Assembly: GCA_021018815.1 (NCBI GenBank)
Contig: JAITYX010000083.1
Span: 868,001 to 932,000, forward strand
Source of the DNA: Talinum fruticosum
Lineage: Eukaryota > Streptophyta > Magnoliopsida > Caryophyllales > Talinaceae
DNA length: 64,000 nucleotides
Direction of reading: 5' to 3'
In this document: positions 36,919 through 48,437 of the stretch, in pieces
How the letters are laid out: every line of letters begins with the position of its first letter
Position numbering within the stretch: position 1 is the stretch's first letter
Program-made: the position numbers and the translations under genes
Notes under the pieces: generated by a model
Told to the model about the DNA's origin: nothing
What the model saw: the letters and a program-made list of their open reading frames with translations, nothing else
Database searches by the model: none

Positions 36919-37735
36919 CTAATCATCACCCTGTGGATCAAAATCAAACTCGATATCCTCGATCTTCACATTGGCATCTTCCCCATACTGAATGCAAGTA
37001 TCAATCTGAGACAACACAGATTGGATGCTGCTCTCCTTTGTCAAGTCTAGAGGGATGAAACTCACCATGCTGAACTCTTTTACCAGATCTACCAAGGCTT
37101 TATTCAGCTTCCCAAACTGAGGAGCCATACAGAGATTCAACTGAGACAGCAAAATCTGTGGCTGAGGGCTCAGAAAATCTTTGAGGTCTTTCATGTTCTT
37201 CACCAGATCCATTTTGGTCAGAATATTGACATGGGGGTACTTCGAGCTGAACCATTGTGGAAAGAGAAGACAAGCAGCCACTGATGAACCTGGTGACATC
37301 AGTCATGAAGTGGGAATCAAGCAAGTACACAACACAGACATTGAAGTTTTTCTGTTTCAGGTGGTTTAGAAAGTTTTTGAGGACCGGGATACGTGAGAAA
37401 AGCTCAATTTGTCCAGGGCAATCAAAAACCAAGTATTCTTCATCCATGAAATCGTCCAACTTTTCAGAAAGCCAGTCATCAAGATTATCTTCGAGTTCTT
37501 CCATGCAGTAAATGAGAGCACCATTTGGACCCAGACCTAGTTCAGTCATAACATCATGCAAGGAGACAAGTTCCCTAATATCAATAGAAACTGGGTAGTT
37601 GAAGTTCTCTGCAGCCGGGTCGAGGTTTGCTATATGGATAGTCCGCCCAATGGCTTCGCAGTGTTGGTACAAGCTCGAGCAATAGGTTGACTTCCCACTT
37701 CCTGCTGGTCCTATGACTAGCTGTGCATACCCCAT
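36919..37735 (-). CDS. GPN3: GPN-loop GTPase 3
   Basis: Single coding exon, about 271 residues. The P-loop GPAGSGKST (9-17), the family-defining Gly-Pro-Asn insertion in LGLGPNGALIY (67-76) and DCPGQ (105-109, G3) are all present. The TKMDL base-recognition motif and the conserved end SSIQSVLSQIDTCIQYGED follow. GPN GTPases act in cytoplasmic assembly and nuclear import of RNA polymerase II; GPN3 works with GPN1. The frame breaks after MVQLEVP at a run of five G (plus strand 37233-37237). With four, the protein reads on as VPHVNILTKMDL. An essential, usually single-copy gene is unlikely to be dead, so I regard this as probable sequence error. A donor-like site at about 38940 suggests a 5' UTR intron. 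Confidence 0.9.
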
Positions 37736-40672
37736 TATGATTCTTTCAAGTCACTCCCAAACCCAGTTGTGCAAAAACTGGGCACTAGATCAGCCAAATA
37801 GAACCTAGACAATATCACAAACAATTGAAAATCACAGCCATGAAAGTATCAGTATGGCCCAGGATATATAGTAAGACACCAATCACCCCGGGGGTGTTAG
37901 AGCAACCCGTAAATGAACAAACACGAAACTAGAAAACAACATCACCGAGCACAGGAAAAGAGAGGTGAATGTAGTGACACAAGGTAAGTATACAAAGGAC
38001 ATGGACAAAACACTAACAAACTAACTTGAGAGAGGTATACGAATTTCTGAGCAAAACTAAAGCCAAATTTGATCACGGCTCTCACATAGCAAAGCCAAAC
38101 ACATAAGTTGTGTTGGGAATTTGTGGGTTTTTGAGCAGCAGTACTAGCAGCCAACAACAAAAGGAGCAGGTGAAAGAATTAGCAGTAGAATTATACTCTA
38201 ATGTTTAATTCCATTAGAAGAGACCAACTTCACAAGTATCAGTAACCTCTCTCTGGTTGTTCAGATGGGGTATGAATTGTTTCTAATTACATAAATTTGT
38301 GTAAAATTTGAGCACCAGATCATTCAACCTCAGGAACCCAACATGGCTCGAAGGGTTAATGGACATTCTCTGCAACACCTTCTTTATCCAATACCGTTTC
38401 GATCAAAAGATGACAAATTTAATACTGTATTATTATTTATTATGCAAAATGCACTATATTAACAAGCCTCAATCGGAGCCTCCTCTCCCCGTTATAATTA
38501 TAGCCTCAGATTCATACCTTCAATTATCCCACCAGGACACATTGACTCAAGCATTTGTGGATTCCAACCTTACTAAAATTCGATAATGCAACATAGGAAA
38601 AATTAATTAGCAACAAAAAGTGCACCTTAAACTTAACCTATTCTGTTATCTTGCTTTTCCTCTAATAAGCAACTTTTACGACCAGAAGATCGATATCATG
38701 AATTCCAAGTTCGAAACCTTCAAAAACCTATCCAAGGTCTATCAATACAAACCCATTGAAGCCCCTTCCCCGAAAAGGGAAAAAACAAAATGGGCAAAAT
38801 ATGCAGAGTTTTTGCCCTAGAAAATACCCATTTCATACAATTTCACGATCATCAAAATTTCCAGAAACCCATTACGTGAAGGTTTGAATTATTGGATTTT
38901 CAACAATAATGACAGCAATTGAAAGAGAGAGGAGTCGGGCTTACCTCGAAAATCGTAACTGGGAGTTTGCTAGTGCTGCAGGTGAAGGTGGTGATCGTCG
39001 ACGTCATTCACTCGTTGCACAGAGTGATGAAATAAGAACGTAGTCTTGCAGGATTATAGTCCCCGTTTCAAATAATTATAGGTTTAATTAACCTTTTTAT
39101 TTTATAACATATGTTGCTTTTATAACTGCGATACCGATCACTAATTTATCAAATTTATGTTGTTACCTAATATACTAATCACTAATTTATGAAATTTATC
39201 GCGATCCTCTCAAAATATTTTCATGAGATTTTTCCTTTATTCTCTTTCGCCAAACAACTTGTTTTAGTTTTTTTTTTTTTTTGTTGAAGAAAAATATCGC
39301 GATTTCATTAATAAAACGTCATACGTCACTTACAATGAAAAACATACATGAATAATTATAGATCTAAAAATATGACTTTTAAATAACTAATATAAATCTT
39401 ATTAATGTTTAGCTCCGAAACCATAACAAACTTCTCATATATAATTTTCGATGACTCGCCATCTTTTATATTGATAAAGAACTTCATAATCCGATATATA
39501 GTGATTTGAAAGTCAATTTTCATCAATTGTCTTAAACCTTACCAATTAATCATAACTCTCATATAAAGAGAGACTAATACTTTCATCAAAGGGTTCAAAA
39601 AAATTCTTACAAATGAAAAGACGAAATTTTATTGGTAAAAACTTAAAATTGAACTGACAATTAACGTAAAAATTACTCAAAATCCATCCACAAAAGTTAT
39701 TGATGGCAGCCCTCTCAAAAAGAGAAAGGATGGAGGCTAGGGTTTTCTTTAGGAGGGAGAGAAGAGAGAGGCGAAGTAGGATTGTTTTCCAATTTAGTTG
39801 TTCTTTTTCTGATTAGAGAAATAATAAGCTTTTGCAGATTAGCTTTGAAATAATTTGTTCTTTTTTGCTGTTAAAAAAAAAAAAAAAAGTTGATTTGGGT
39901 TCAGGTGGAGGCCTAGATTCAACCTGTGAAACGAATAGCTATATAAACAGTAACACTATGTTTTTTGGCCTAAGGGAAATCTACATTTGAGAGAGAGGGA
40001 GGGAGGGAGGGAGTACATTCGCTATGCACCACTGACCTGCATTCAACAGGGAAGCATGAATGGAAAATGTTTCGAGTAGCAGTGGCAGATACGTAAATGT
40101 TAGTTACAATCTGCCATTGGAACAAGTCAATTAGATAGCCGTATATCACTCAGCCAGAATAAAAATAAGTGAAAATCATGGCTGTCTGATACATGAATGT
40201 TATGGCTCAACGTCTGCCACTTAATTGAATATCACATCTAAGACAGAGATAGAAACACAAGGACATTGGTCTTCTAGGTCGTCATCCATCTTTCATGGCT
40301 TGTGGTTCAGAGACTCAAACTAGCTTTCCTGCAAGACAAAAATCGACAACCAATTCAAGATCTTCGTCCGTGACACAGAAGATGGAATACAAGAGATCAA
40401 CTAGCTCACTCAGGTAATACCGAGGGATTGTAATTTTTATTAGAATCCCAAAATTCTGGTAGATTCTTAAAGTTTAGGAGGGATATAGACATTAATTTTT
40501 ATAAGGGAATCCAAAATATAGTATGACAATATCAGATGAAACACGGAAAGCCGACAAGGAGTTGATAATGTTTCAGGAATTTTCTTACTGCATGAAATAA
40601 GGTCCCACTATTGACCTGTAAAAGTACTCAATTAAATGCTTACCCAAATGAACCCTTCGAAATGTAAGTTCT
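37736..40672. other. GPN3 5' region and spacer to FDM gene
   Basis: Minus-strand donor CGAG|GTAAGC at about 38940-38946 suggests a GPN3 leader exon at about 38946-39010 and an intron of about 1.2 kb down to the coding exon. The rest is AT-rich, with a GA-rich patch at 39990-40010. No other gene recognised. Confidence 0.4.
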
Positions 40673-43600
40673 TCACCTCTTGCGCTTCAAACTCTTCATG
40701 CTCTTGAAAATATAATTGACAACCTCCTTCAAGGTAGCCTTTCGTCCTTCCTTGTAGTTCCATAGCTCATTGATTACATATCTCCCGCTGGGATTGTACT
40801 CATTCAGTTCCTGCAAGGCTACTGTAACAGATTTGTATACCTCATCACCCCATTCCTTCTTGAGCTGCTTTAGTTTCTCGTCTTCTTCATCAATTATTTC
40901 CTACATCACCTCCATTTTTTACATGTTAAGGTCGTGCATGATTAATGCAGATGCCAAAACAAACGAAAGACTCAAGAAAATTGAGAGCACAGATAAAATT
41001 CAGAAGAGCTGCGATGCACACCTCAGTCTTTCCATTGATCTCTCTAATTTTAAAAGGATGCCATGCCGGGTCTTTTAAATTTTCCTGCCACAACGAGGAC
41101 CCCTCACTTGCCTTCAACAGGGCCTCCTCATCAGTGAATCTTCTCTTACTTTCGTTGAGAAATGCTTTATCATCAATTTCACCCATTCTTTTGATTCCAA
41201 TATTCGTGCGATTGCTTTGGAGAATATCCAGAAGACCCTAGATAATAAACATAAGAGCTCATCATCTGAAGCCCAGAGAAGGAAACAAAGCATACAGCAG
41301 ATATTGATATTTCTATGATGAAGTTGATAAGAAATGAATGAGAAGCTACTGATCCCAATGCCTGGAACCAAATCAGCCACCTAAAACAAGATAATAATAA
41401 TCAGAAGATGCTGCAGGCAATGAAAATAAAAATTACAGCATAACAGTCACACTAACTTGTGAAGTTGATCAGTGCATCAGGAGACTATGCAGCCCACTAC
41501 CGTAAATTCTTATTATGCTCAATATAACTACATGATGATCATATTGACAGATCATATAAATATCTTGCAGAAATGGATAGGTTTGTAGGCATACTGCAAT
41601 TAACACTTTGCGAGCTTCCTGCAGTTCATCGTTGCTCTGCCGTTGCTTAACAACGAGGGTTTGGTTCATATCTTCCAAATCGTTCATATCATCAATTTTT
41701 TCACGCAATTCTTCATTCATTTCCTTCATCTTCCTTTGGATTGCAGCATCATCATCATCTCCAAGATGTTTCATGACTTCTATTTTCCCTTTTAACTCCT
41801 CAATTTCCAATTGCAATTTTTGTCTAGTGTCAAGCTCCTTTTCTAACTGAAGGATCTTTTTCAGGGCTTCTTCCTTCTCTCTCTGCACATTAAAATATTA
41901 GTCAATAATAGCTTAAAGCGGAACGAACAAGTCAACACAGTAACTGCTATTTAACATTCACCTTCTGTTCTTCCACAAGCCTCAACACATTCTTATCTGC
42001 TTTCTGCTGCTCCATGGAAGCCATTACCAGGGAATTGTTTCTTTCATCATTCTAATGATAGGGAAAAGAAAAGTACGTCAACTTCAACAAACTAAGGAAA
42101 ACCATATAGCCAAGACTTGGAAAGAACCTCCAGTATATATAAGATGTCACCTTTAATACTTATAACAGTGCAAGCTCATACTAAAGAAATTCACAAAGTC
42201 ACATATAGCCAGAAAGAAGAAAGGCTTTAGCATTTCTACAAAGATCCTAGATCAAAAAGGCCATATTATCAGCACTCCTAAGTTTCCAGGCTCCAGTAGT
42301 TGCATCATGTCAAGAGTGCAGTCAACATCATTCATTGGTGAAAAACCAAGTCCAGAAGCAGCATCAAGAAAAAGTTAAACCAACACAAATCCAGGGAACA
42401 TCAACCTAGAACAATTAATAACATAGTGAAAGCTATCGAGATGAATCTGATATAAAAAGATTTAAAAAAACTGGCTAACCACCTTAATCTCAACAACCCG
42501 GGGGAATCAGTGAAACTGTCCATCAAATGTTCAATCATCTTGGGCAATATTTGAAATATAAACACATCAAAAGGGAGATAAAGGTCACCTGCTGCTTTTC
42601 CTCTTCAAGTTTTTGCCGCTCACGCTCAGTTAACACCTCACGTCGGCTTAATTCCCTGGAGCGCCAATCAAGCTGTTTTTTCTTGGACTCCAGTTCATGA
42701 TTCATCTTCTCTTGCTCATCTAATATCCTCCGAACATGATCCCTAGCAATGCGCTGCATCTTCCGTGTTTCTGTTCATAAATGAGGCATGGATTGATTTA
42801 TATGACCGAACAAGTAACCAATCAAGCATAAAATCAATCATTACTGACAGACAAACCTTTTAACCCTTTTAATATGGGTTGTTTATTTATTCATCTGTTT
42901 TGGCAGTAAGTGGGTTGTAAGAAGCAATTGATCAATTCAGCAAGTGCACAGAATACGATGCCATCACAGAGGAAAAACAAATATAGTTAAACAGTATTCA
43001 GATGTTAAACATGGCTAATTCAAACAACAAACATGACCCCAGCAGGAGACTAACTTTGGGCCAAAGAAGAAGAACTATTACTTCATCTCATCAAAACCTG
43101 ACAGAACATGGCTTGCAGAGAACTATGGTGTGGGTCTCGGAAAACACCAAGAAATAGCACACAAACCACCTTTCCAAACAAGTTTTTACATCTCTCTCTA
43201 GAACCCAGAACCTAAAATTGAAAAGAGATGTTCAGACATGCCAAAACCAGAGACAAAAACTGTGCAGAACAGATTTGAACACAAAGAATGGGTGATACGA
43301 AGTACCAAATAACGTTATTATAACTTACAGTATGTAGTTTGTACACATCAAAAAGGGGGCAAGAATTAGTTGATAAAGTGTCCCCAACTTTTGGGAATCA
43401 TTGCCAAATCATAGTAACATCCATGTGGAAGGAAAAAAAAAAAAAAAGAGGAACCTTGGTTTCTGACATATTCAATACATAATCTAGCAATATCTTAAGT
43501 AAATGATACATCACACTTACAGAACTATCCAAGCCATCCTATCCAGCATTTTTTTCGGGGAGGGGAGGGATGTATCCCAGTTGGATTAATATCCCATAAA

Positions 43601-44874
43601 CCTAGAGTTCCAAGAAAGCACAGATTCATAACTCAAATTCTCTTATCAAAAAAAACTGAAATGCAATATATGCTATTACAAGTGGTGTGGGAGGTCCCTC
43701 TAGCAATCATGCAATGTGAGCATGTCCAAAGTTAAGTAAGCAACAAATATGATAGAACATATATGCGCTCATACCATCAGACAGAGAAAGAACCATGTAA
43801 TTCATGCGCAATTTATGATGAATCATGCATAAAAATTAGAAAAATAAAACATCAAAATAAGGCGGAGGGGGAGTAGATGTGAATTTTCACAGAGCAAAGA
43901 AGCAAACAAAATCATTCCAATGACACTAGCTGAATGCGTTTATGTGACCAAGAACAATGCAATACAAGAAAGAGAAGCTAACCTTCATAAAATGCTTGGT
44001 GCAGCCTGTCTTTCTCTTCCAGCATCCGACTATAGGACATCGACTTCTCATTAAATTTGGATTGCATTTCCTCTAAGGTCTGATTGTTCATGTCTATCTC
44101 ATTTGCCAAGTTGCCTACAAGGATTTCTTTATCTTGTTTGGCTTCTTTCACTATATCCGAAAGAGTCTTGAGCTGTTCTTTCTGGCGAAGGTACTCTCCT
44201 ATCTTCCCTTCAGCATGGTAATCATCAGCACGGGCAAACCACCCATAAATTCCAGAGCCAGGGCTGCCTTTGTTAGCCATCCACTCCTTCCTGCTATGTC
44301 TACCAGCTTCAAAATACTTCTCAAATTCTACTGCATTCTTGAAGCCCGTCCAGCCTTTCTCAAAGTGCACTACAGCTTGTGCAATTTGATCTTGCTCATC
44401 AGGAAACAGTTCCACAGCCAACGGCTTATACTTTGAGAATGTTTTCATCCAGAACCCACTATCAGCCACCTGTTTTCCAGTCTCCCCATTCTTTATAATG
44501 TTCACCATGATACCTATCCATGGCCAACAGTACAACACCTCTTGCTCACTGGGTTGTGGCTCTGGCTCAGCCGGTTGGTTAGTTTGAACAGCTCCATTAC
44601 CAAGGTCAACGGTCAGATACTTTGCCAACGCAAGATGTGTTGCCTTCTGCTTGGGGCTTCGATGAGCAGCACCTTTGGCAACTCCTGAGGCATGCTGGAG
44701 TAGGTCCTTGTACACATATTCTTGTTTTTTCTTTCCAGCACAGAAAGGGCACCTGAGTGTACCATTTGCATTCTTAACTTTGTAATTCCCATTTCTCAAG
44801 GCTTGATATGGTTTCTCCATATACTCTTCAATCTCAGACTCGCTGATCCCAGATTCTTCGTCAGAGCTCTCCAT
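40673..44874 (-). CDS. FDM1: Factor of DNA methylation (FDM1/IDN2-like), XS/XH protein
   Basis: Six coding exons, all in phase: 43983-44874, 42589-42770, 41962-42051, 41595-41882, 41022-41237, 40673-40900; 631 residues. Acidic N-terminus (SSDEESGISESEIEEY), zf-XS zinc finger (LRCPFC, then HASGVAKG and QKATHLALAKYL), XS domain (about residues 110-240), long coiled coil (about 240-480) and C-terminal XH domain (IKRMGEIDDKAF to YNPSGRYVINELWNYKEGRKATLKEVV). In Arabidopsis, FDM1/FDM2 form complexes with IDN2, bind double-stranded RNA and support RNA-directed DNA methylation in the nucleus. The length and N-terminus fit FDM1 (about 634 residues) better than IDN2. The start is the ATG giving MESSDEESG; upstream frame has no ATG. 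Confidence 0.93.
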
Positions 44875-46946
44875 GGGGCTCCTTGACAACTTCTGGTAAT
44901 AAGGATCAAAGAATGGTTATAATACTTGAAGAAATTACTAGCAATCGATTGCTAATTAAATCAGTAGCAGAACTATGGTCTCAAAATGTAGTAATTGAAT
45001 CTTCATGCAAAAAGACCAAGATTACCACGACTTTTTAACAGTTCATATGAAACTTAAATCTTCAGTGAAGAAACAGTACCTGCAGACCCCAATTAGAAGA
45101 TGCATTCTTATCATAACACTGGATATAAGCTCAGTAGCGTTATAACCCTAAGCACATTACCGTCGCACTTTACGAGTTCTTCACTGAGCACATTCGAGAC
45201 ACATAAATGCAAATCAGCTAAGCGCGCTGTGGTTTTACAATCCGTGATTCCAAAGTTATTAGCACATTACAAATGCCATCAAAATTCACAGTTACACAAC
45301 ACAAAGGACCTATCTAACAAATGGCAAACACACACTAACACCCCCCAAAAATGAACAAACCGAGAAAATCGAAAGGTTACTTTCTTTTCTTTTCCATCTT
45401 AGATGATAAGCACATACTACTACACTAACCTGTTACCCAACTTTTCCAGGTAGCTGGAAGATATACTATTTGGTAGTTTACCAGTGCTTGGGTTGGGGAA
45501 TGTACTGGGCTAAAACAAAACGATCTCACCCAAGTTGCTCTCTTCTTCAAATTTAGGGTCCAAAAGAAACAACGTTTCTGCATTTTAATCATGGGGTTCT
45601 ACAGGGAGCATATCATTCCCCACATATTGCCCTAGAACGAATTCCGGGTTTACAGAGAATCAAACTAAAAAGTCAATTTTTTTTTTAAAAAAAAATAGCT
45701 ACACATACACCACTTTTGCAAAACCCTAGTCGGAGACTTCCAAAAGAAAATGTCACCGAGTGCTGAGAAGATTACATGGAAAAAGAGTTGGAAAAGAAAA
45801 CAGACGAATTCCATTTGGCAAACAGAAGGGGAAGGGGGAAGAAGAAGCAAGAGATTACGATTACCACTAGGAATCCAAGGAAAAAGCAAAGAGAAGATAG
45901 TAGGAGCGACGGAGGTGGCGGAGGCGGTGGCGGTGGCGATCGGCAGGCCCCCAAACCACCTCGTGATAGTTTTCTTTCCTTTTTCTTCGCAGCCTTTTTC
46001 CTGGAAAGTGGACTCTACTTAGGGTCGCAGACTTGTAAACTCAAATTATCATATAAATAATTCTAAAATAGATGAGGTTTTGTTAAATTGACAAACTTTA
46101 TTTTTTGATTAATTTTAATTAAAAATAAAAGGCACAATTGAATTTATAATTGTTACAATCAGTTATTTTTGCTAAAAAATAAAGTTCGTCCCGTAATTGG
46201 TCCCCATAATATTTAAATAAATCTTACATATTTTATAATTATTTATCTAAAATTGTGAATTCTATAAATTATTGACCGATATGTAATTTTTTTATATTTT
46301 TATGATCTTTCTTTTTAAAAATATTATATTTTTTGGTTAAATTGTATTATTTTATTGGATCTAAAGATCCAAATTCATGATATAAATATTGGTTAATATT
46401 GAGGGATAATTGCTCTAAAATATCATTTTGTTCTCTCACATCCAAATTCTAATATTATTAGGAAAGAAAAAAACTTGAATCCCCAAACCACACAAGGCCA
46501 GAGCATGAAATGCATATTTGTGTGTATAATTGTAAATGTATTTATTATATGTTACTAGAGTATATCAATGGAAAAGAGAAACTAGGATTTTTTTTTTTTT
46601 TTTATGAAAGAAACTAGGAGTTGAGTAGGTTGAGATTTTTTTTTTAAAAAAAAAGAACACTATTATTTATGTTTGTTTACGTCTTATTATTTAATTATTT
46701 ATATTGAAAACTCAATAATATGTATGTTTTTGAAGGCAGCTTAGTAGTTGGACATTTGGTTTATATAATAAAAATCAAAATTCTATTATCTTTTGTTTAT
46801 ATTCGTAAATTTTTTAAACAAAACTCATTTTTTACAAATGAAAAATAAAATCCAGAAGTATTTATATAATTATGACATGTTCGACTTTACATGAAAAACA
46901 ACATCTATTTATATTTTATGTTCGTTTATGTTCATTTATGTTTTAG

Positions 46947-46947
<1 letters not shown>
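44875..46947. other. FDM 5' region and AT-rich spacer
   Basis: Minus-strand donors at about 45078 (CTGCAG|GTACTG), 45430 (AACAG|GTTAGT) and 45860 (TAGTG|GTAATC) suggest leader introns. The GC-rich patch 45900-45960 (GGTGGCGGAGGC-type) is probably the FDM promoter or first untranslated exon. Beyond 46050 only AT-rich DNA is seen. Confidence 0.35.

Positions 46948-47003
<56 letters not shown>
46948..47003. repeat. (ATT)n microsatellite
   Basis: About 18 uninterrupted TTA/ATT units, followed by a short ttgttcttg series. Confidence 0.96.
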
Positions 47004-47149
47004 GTTCTTGTTGTTCTTGTTGTTGAAAATAATACCACTCCTTTCTCTCCCTTCTCTTTAGAAAAACATATTTCCTTCTTTTCTTCGAGGTCTGTCATTG
47101 GTTTTTTGTCAATGGTAAGCCCCAATCTCTCTTTCTTTTATGTTTTATC

Positions 47150-47516
47150 TAATCTTTTCTCTACAAATAATTATTCTCTCTCCATTTGTAAGAGTCTCTC
47201 AATACACTTTTCGAATAAGTGATATTATCTCTCGCTTTTGGAGTAATTTTATCGGTTTGTTTCCATAGTATTATGATTGTATGTGGCTAAATTGTCGATT
47301 GATTATTATATTGGTCTCGCAATGAGTATTAATTATGCAAATTAAGACAAATAAATCTATTCAACTGGAAGGTTATATAAGATTTGTGAACCTCCTCATT
47401 AGAAGCAGTATGTGATGAAAGATTTATTTTGTTATTTTAATTACGAATTTGTTTGAGTTTAATTTTTATTATAAATATCGTATGATTTTCAATTAATGAA
47501 ATTTATCCATTATTCT
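47150..47516 (+). repeat. Dispersed repeat, copy A (related to 54869-55265)
   Basis: About 370 bp resembling 54869-55265 along its length. Shared landmarks are aataattattctc / gataattattttc, agagtctct, acaaataaat, the stretch ataagatttgtgaacctcct and aattaatgaa near the end. No coding capacity. Probably two old copies of one transposon fragment; the ends were not defined. Confidence 0.6.
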
Positions 47517-48437
47517 AAAAAAATATTACATTACATTATCCACAGAGTCAGTCAACTTAAAATTGTAGTAAAATACATTAAAAATTATTTTTCTATGGTA
47601 TAAAAATGTGAAAATGTTTATGTAATAAGGAAATCGACCCTACAACATTTAATGAATTTGCAGAGCTATAAGCCAGATTTCTTCAACCAATAAATTAAAC
47701 CCTACCCAATAAAAACACCCCTCCCAGTTGACGACCTTTTTTAACTCCTGAATTCATCACTCGATGATCTTGTTTAAATAAATAATATAAATAAATCACT
47801 AACATTTATATTTACGAGATATTTTTTTATTTTTTATCTTTTTGGTGCCTAAGGAGATACTCTCCCTCGATTATGGGTATTAGCCAATGAGGCTCACATG
47901 CTACGATTTTTGCTGAATTAGCCTTATTCACTGGCTGATCTAAGTTACAGCCTCCAAAGCACATCTTTTCCCAAGACTCTCTTTCAATCAAGCATAAGAA
48001 GCCAAACTGTCACAGGCTATAAACGATAAATATATAAATTAAAAGCCGATAATATTTTAGACAAAATGATGAGCTCGAGTAACATACTTGGGCTAATGGA
48101 AATATCCTCCTTACACAGAGAGAGGAGGGGGGTGTTGATAATACTCCCATGCTTTGCATAGAGCAGTTATCAGCAGATATAGATCTGTTACATTAGACTC
48201 GATGAATACAGGGTAAGAATGAACCAAAAAAGTTAAACCAAAAATTCTACTATTGAAAAATGGTACATAAATTCTATATACTCCAGAACTCAATTTCCAT
48301 CAAGAATAAGGAAGGCCCTATGTATTCATAATCATATGAAGTATGAACATTCTCACTTGATTGCCAGGATAGCACCTTTGGCATCCATCTTCATTTGGCA
48401 GTAATAAGTGAATGCTCAAATCTTTGTCAATCCCCTT
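47517..48437. other. Spacer and SKU5-like 3' UTR
   Basis: AT-rich; the last few hundred bases are probably the 3' UTR of the minus-strand SKU5-similar gene. Nothing else seen. Confidence 0.4.

Noticed and set aside
44875..44889. Five extra residues at the FDM N-terminus
   Set aside because: The upstream codon is TTG, not ATG; MESSDEESG is the natural start.
45772..46060. Gly-rich (plus) and Pro-rich (minus) open frames
   Set aside because: Products of a GGTGGCGGAGGC-type low-complexity patch in the probable FDM promoter/leader; no domain or conserved start.
46943..47125. Open frame ending in poly-Ile
   Set aside because: Translation of the (ATT)n microsatellite.
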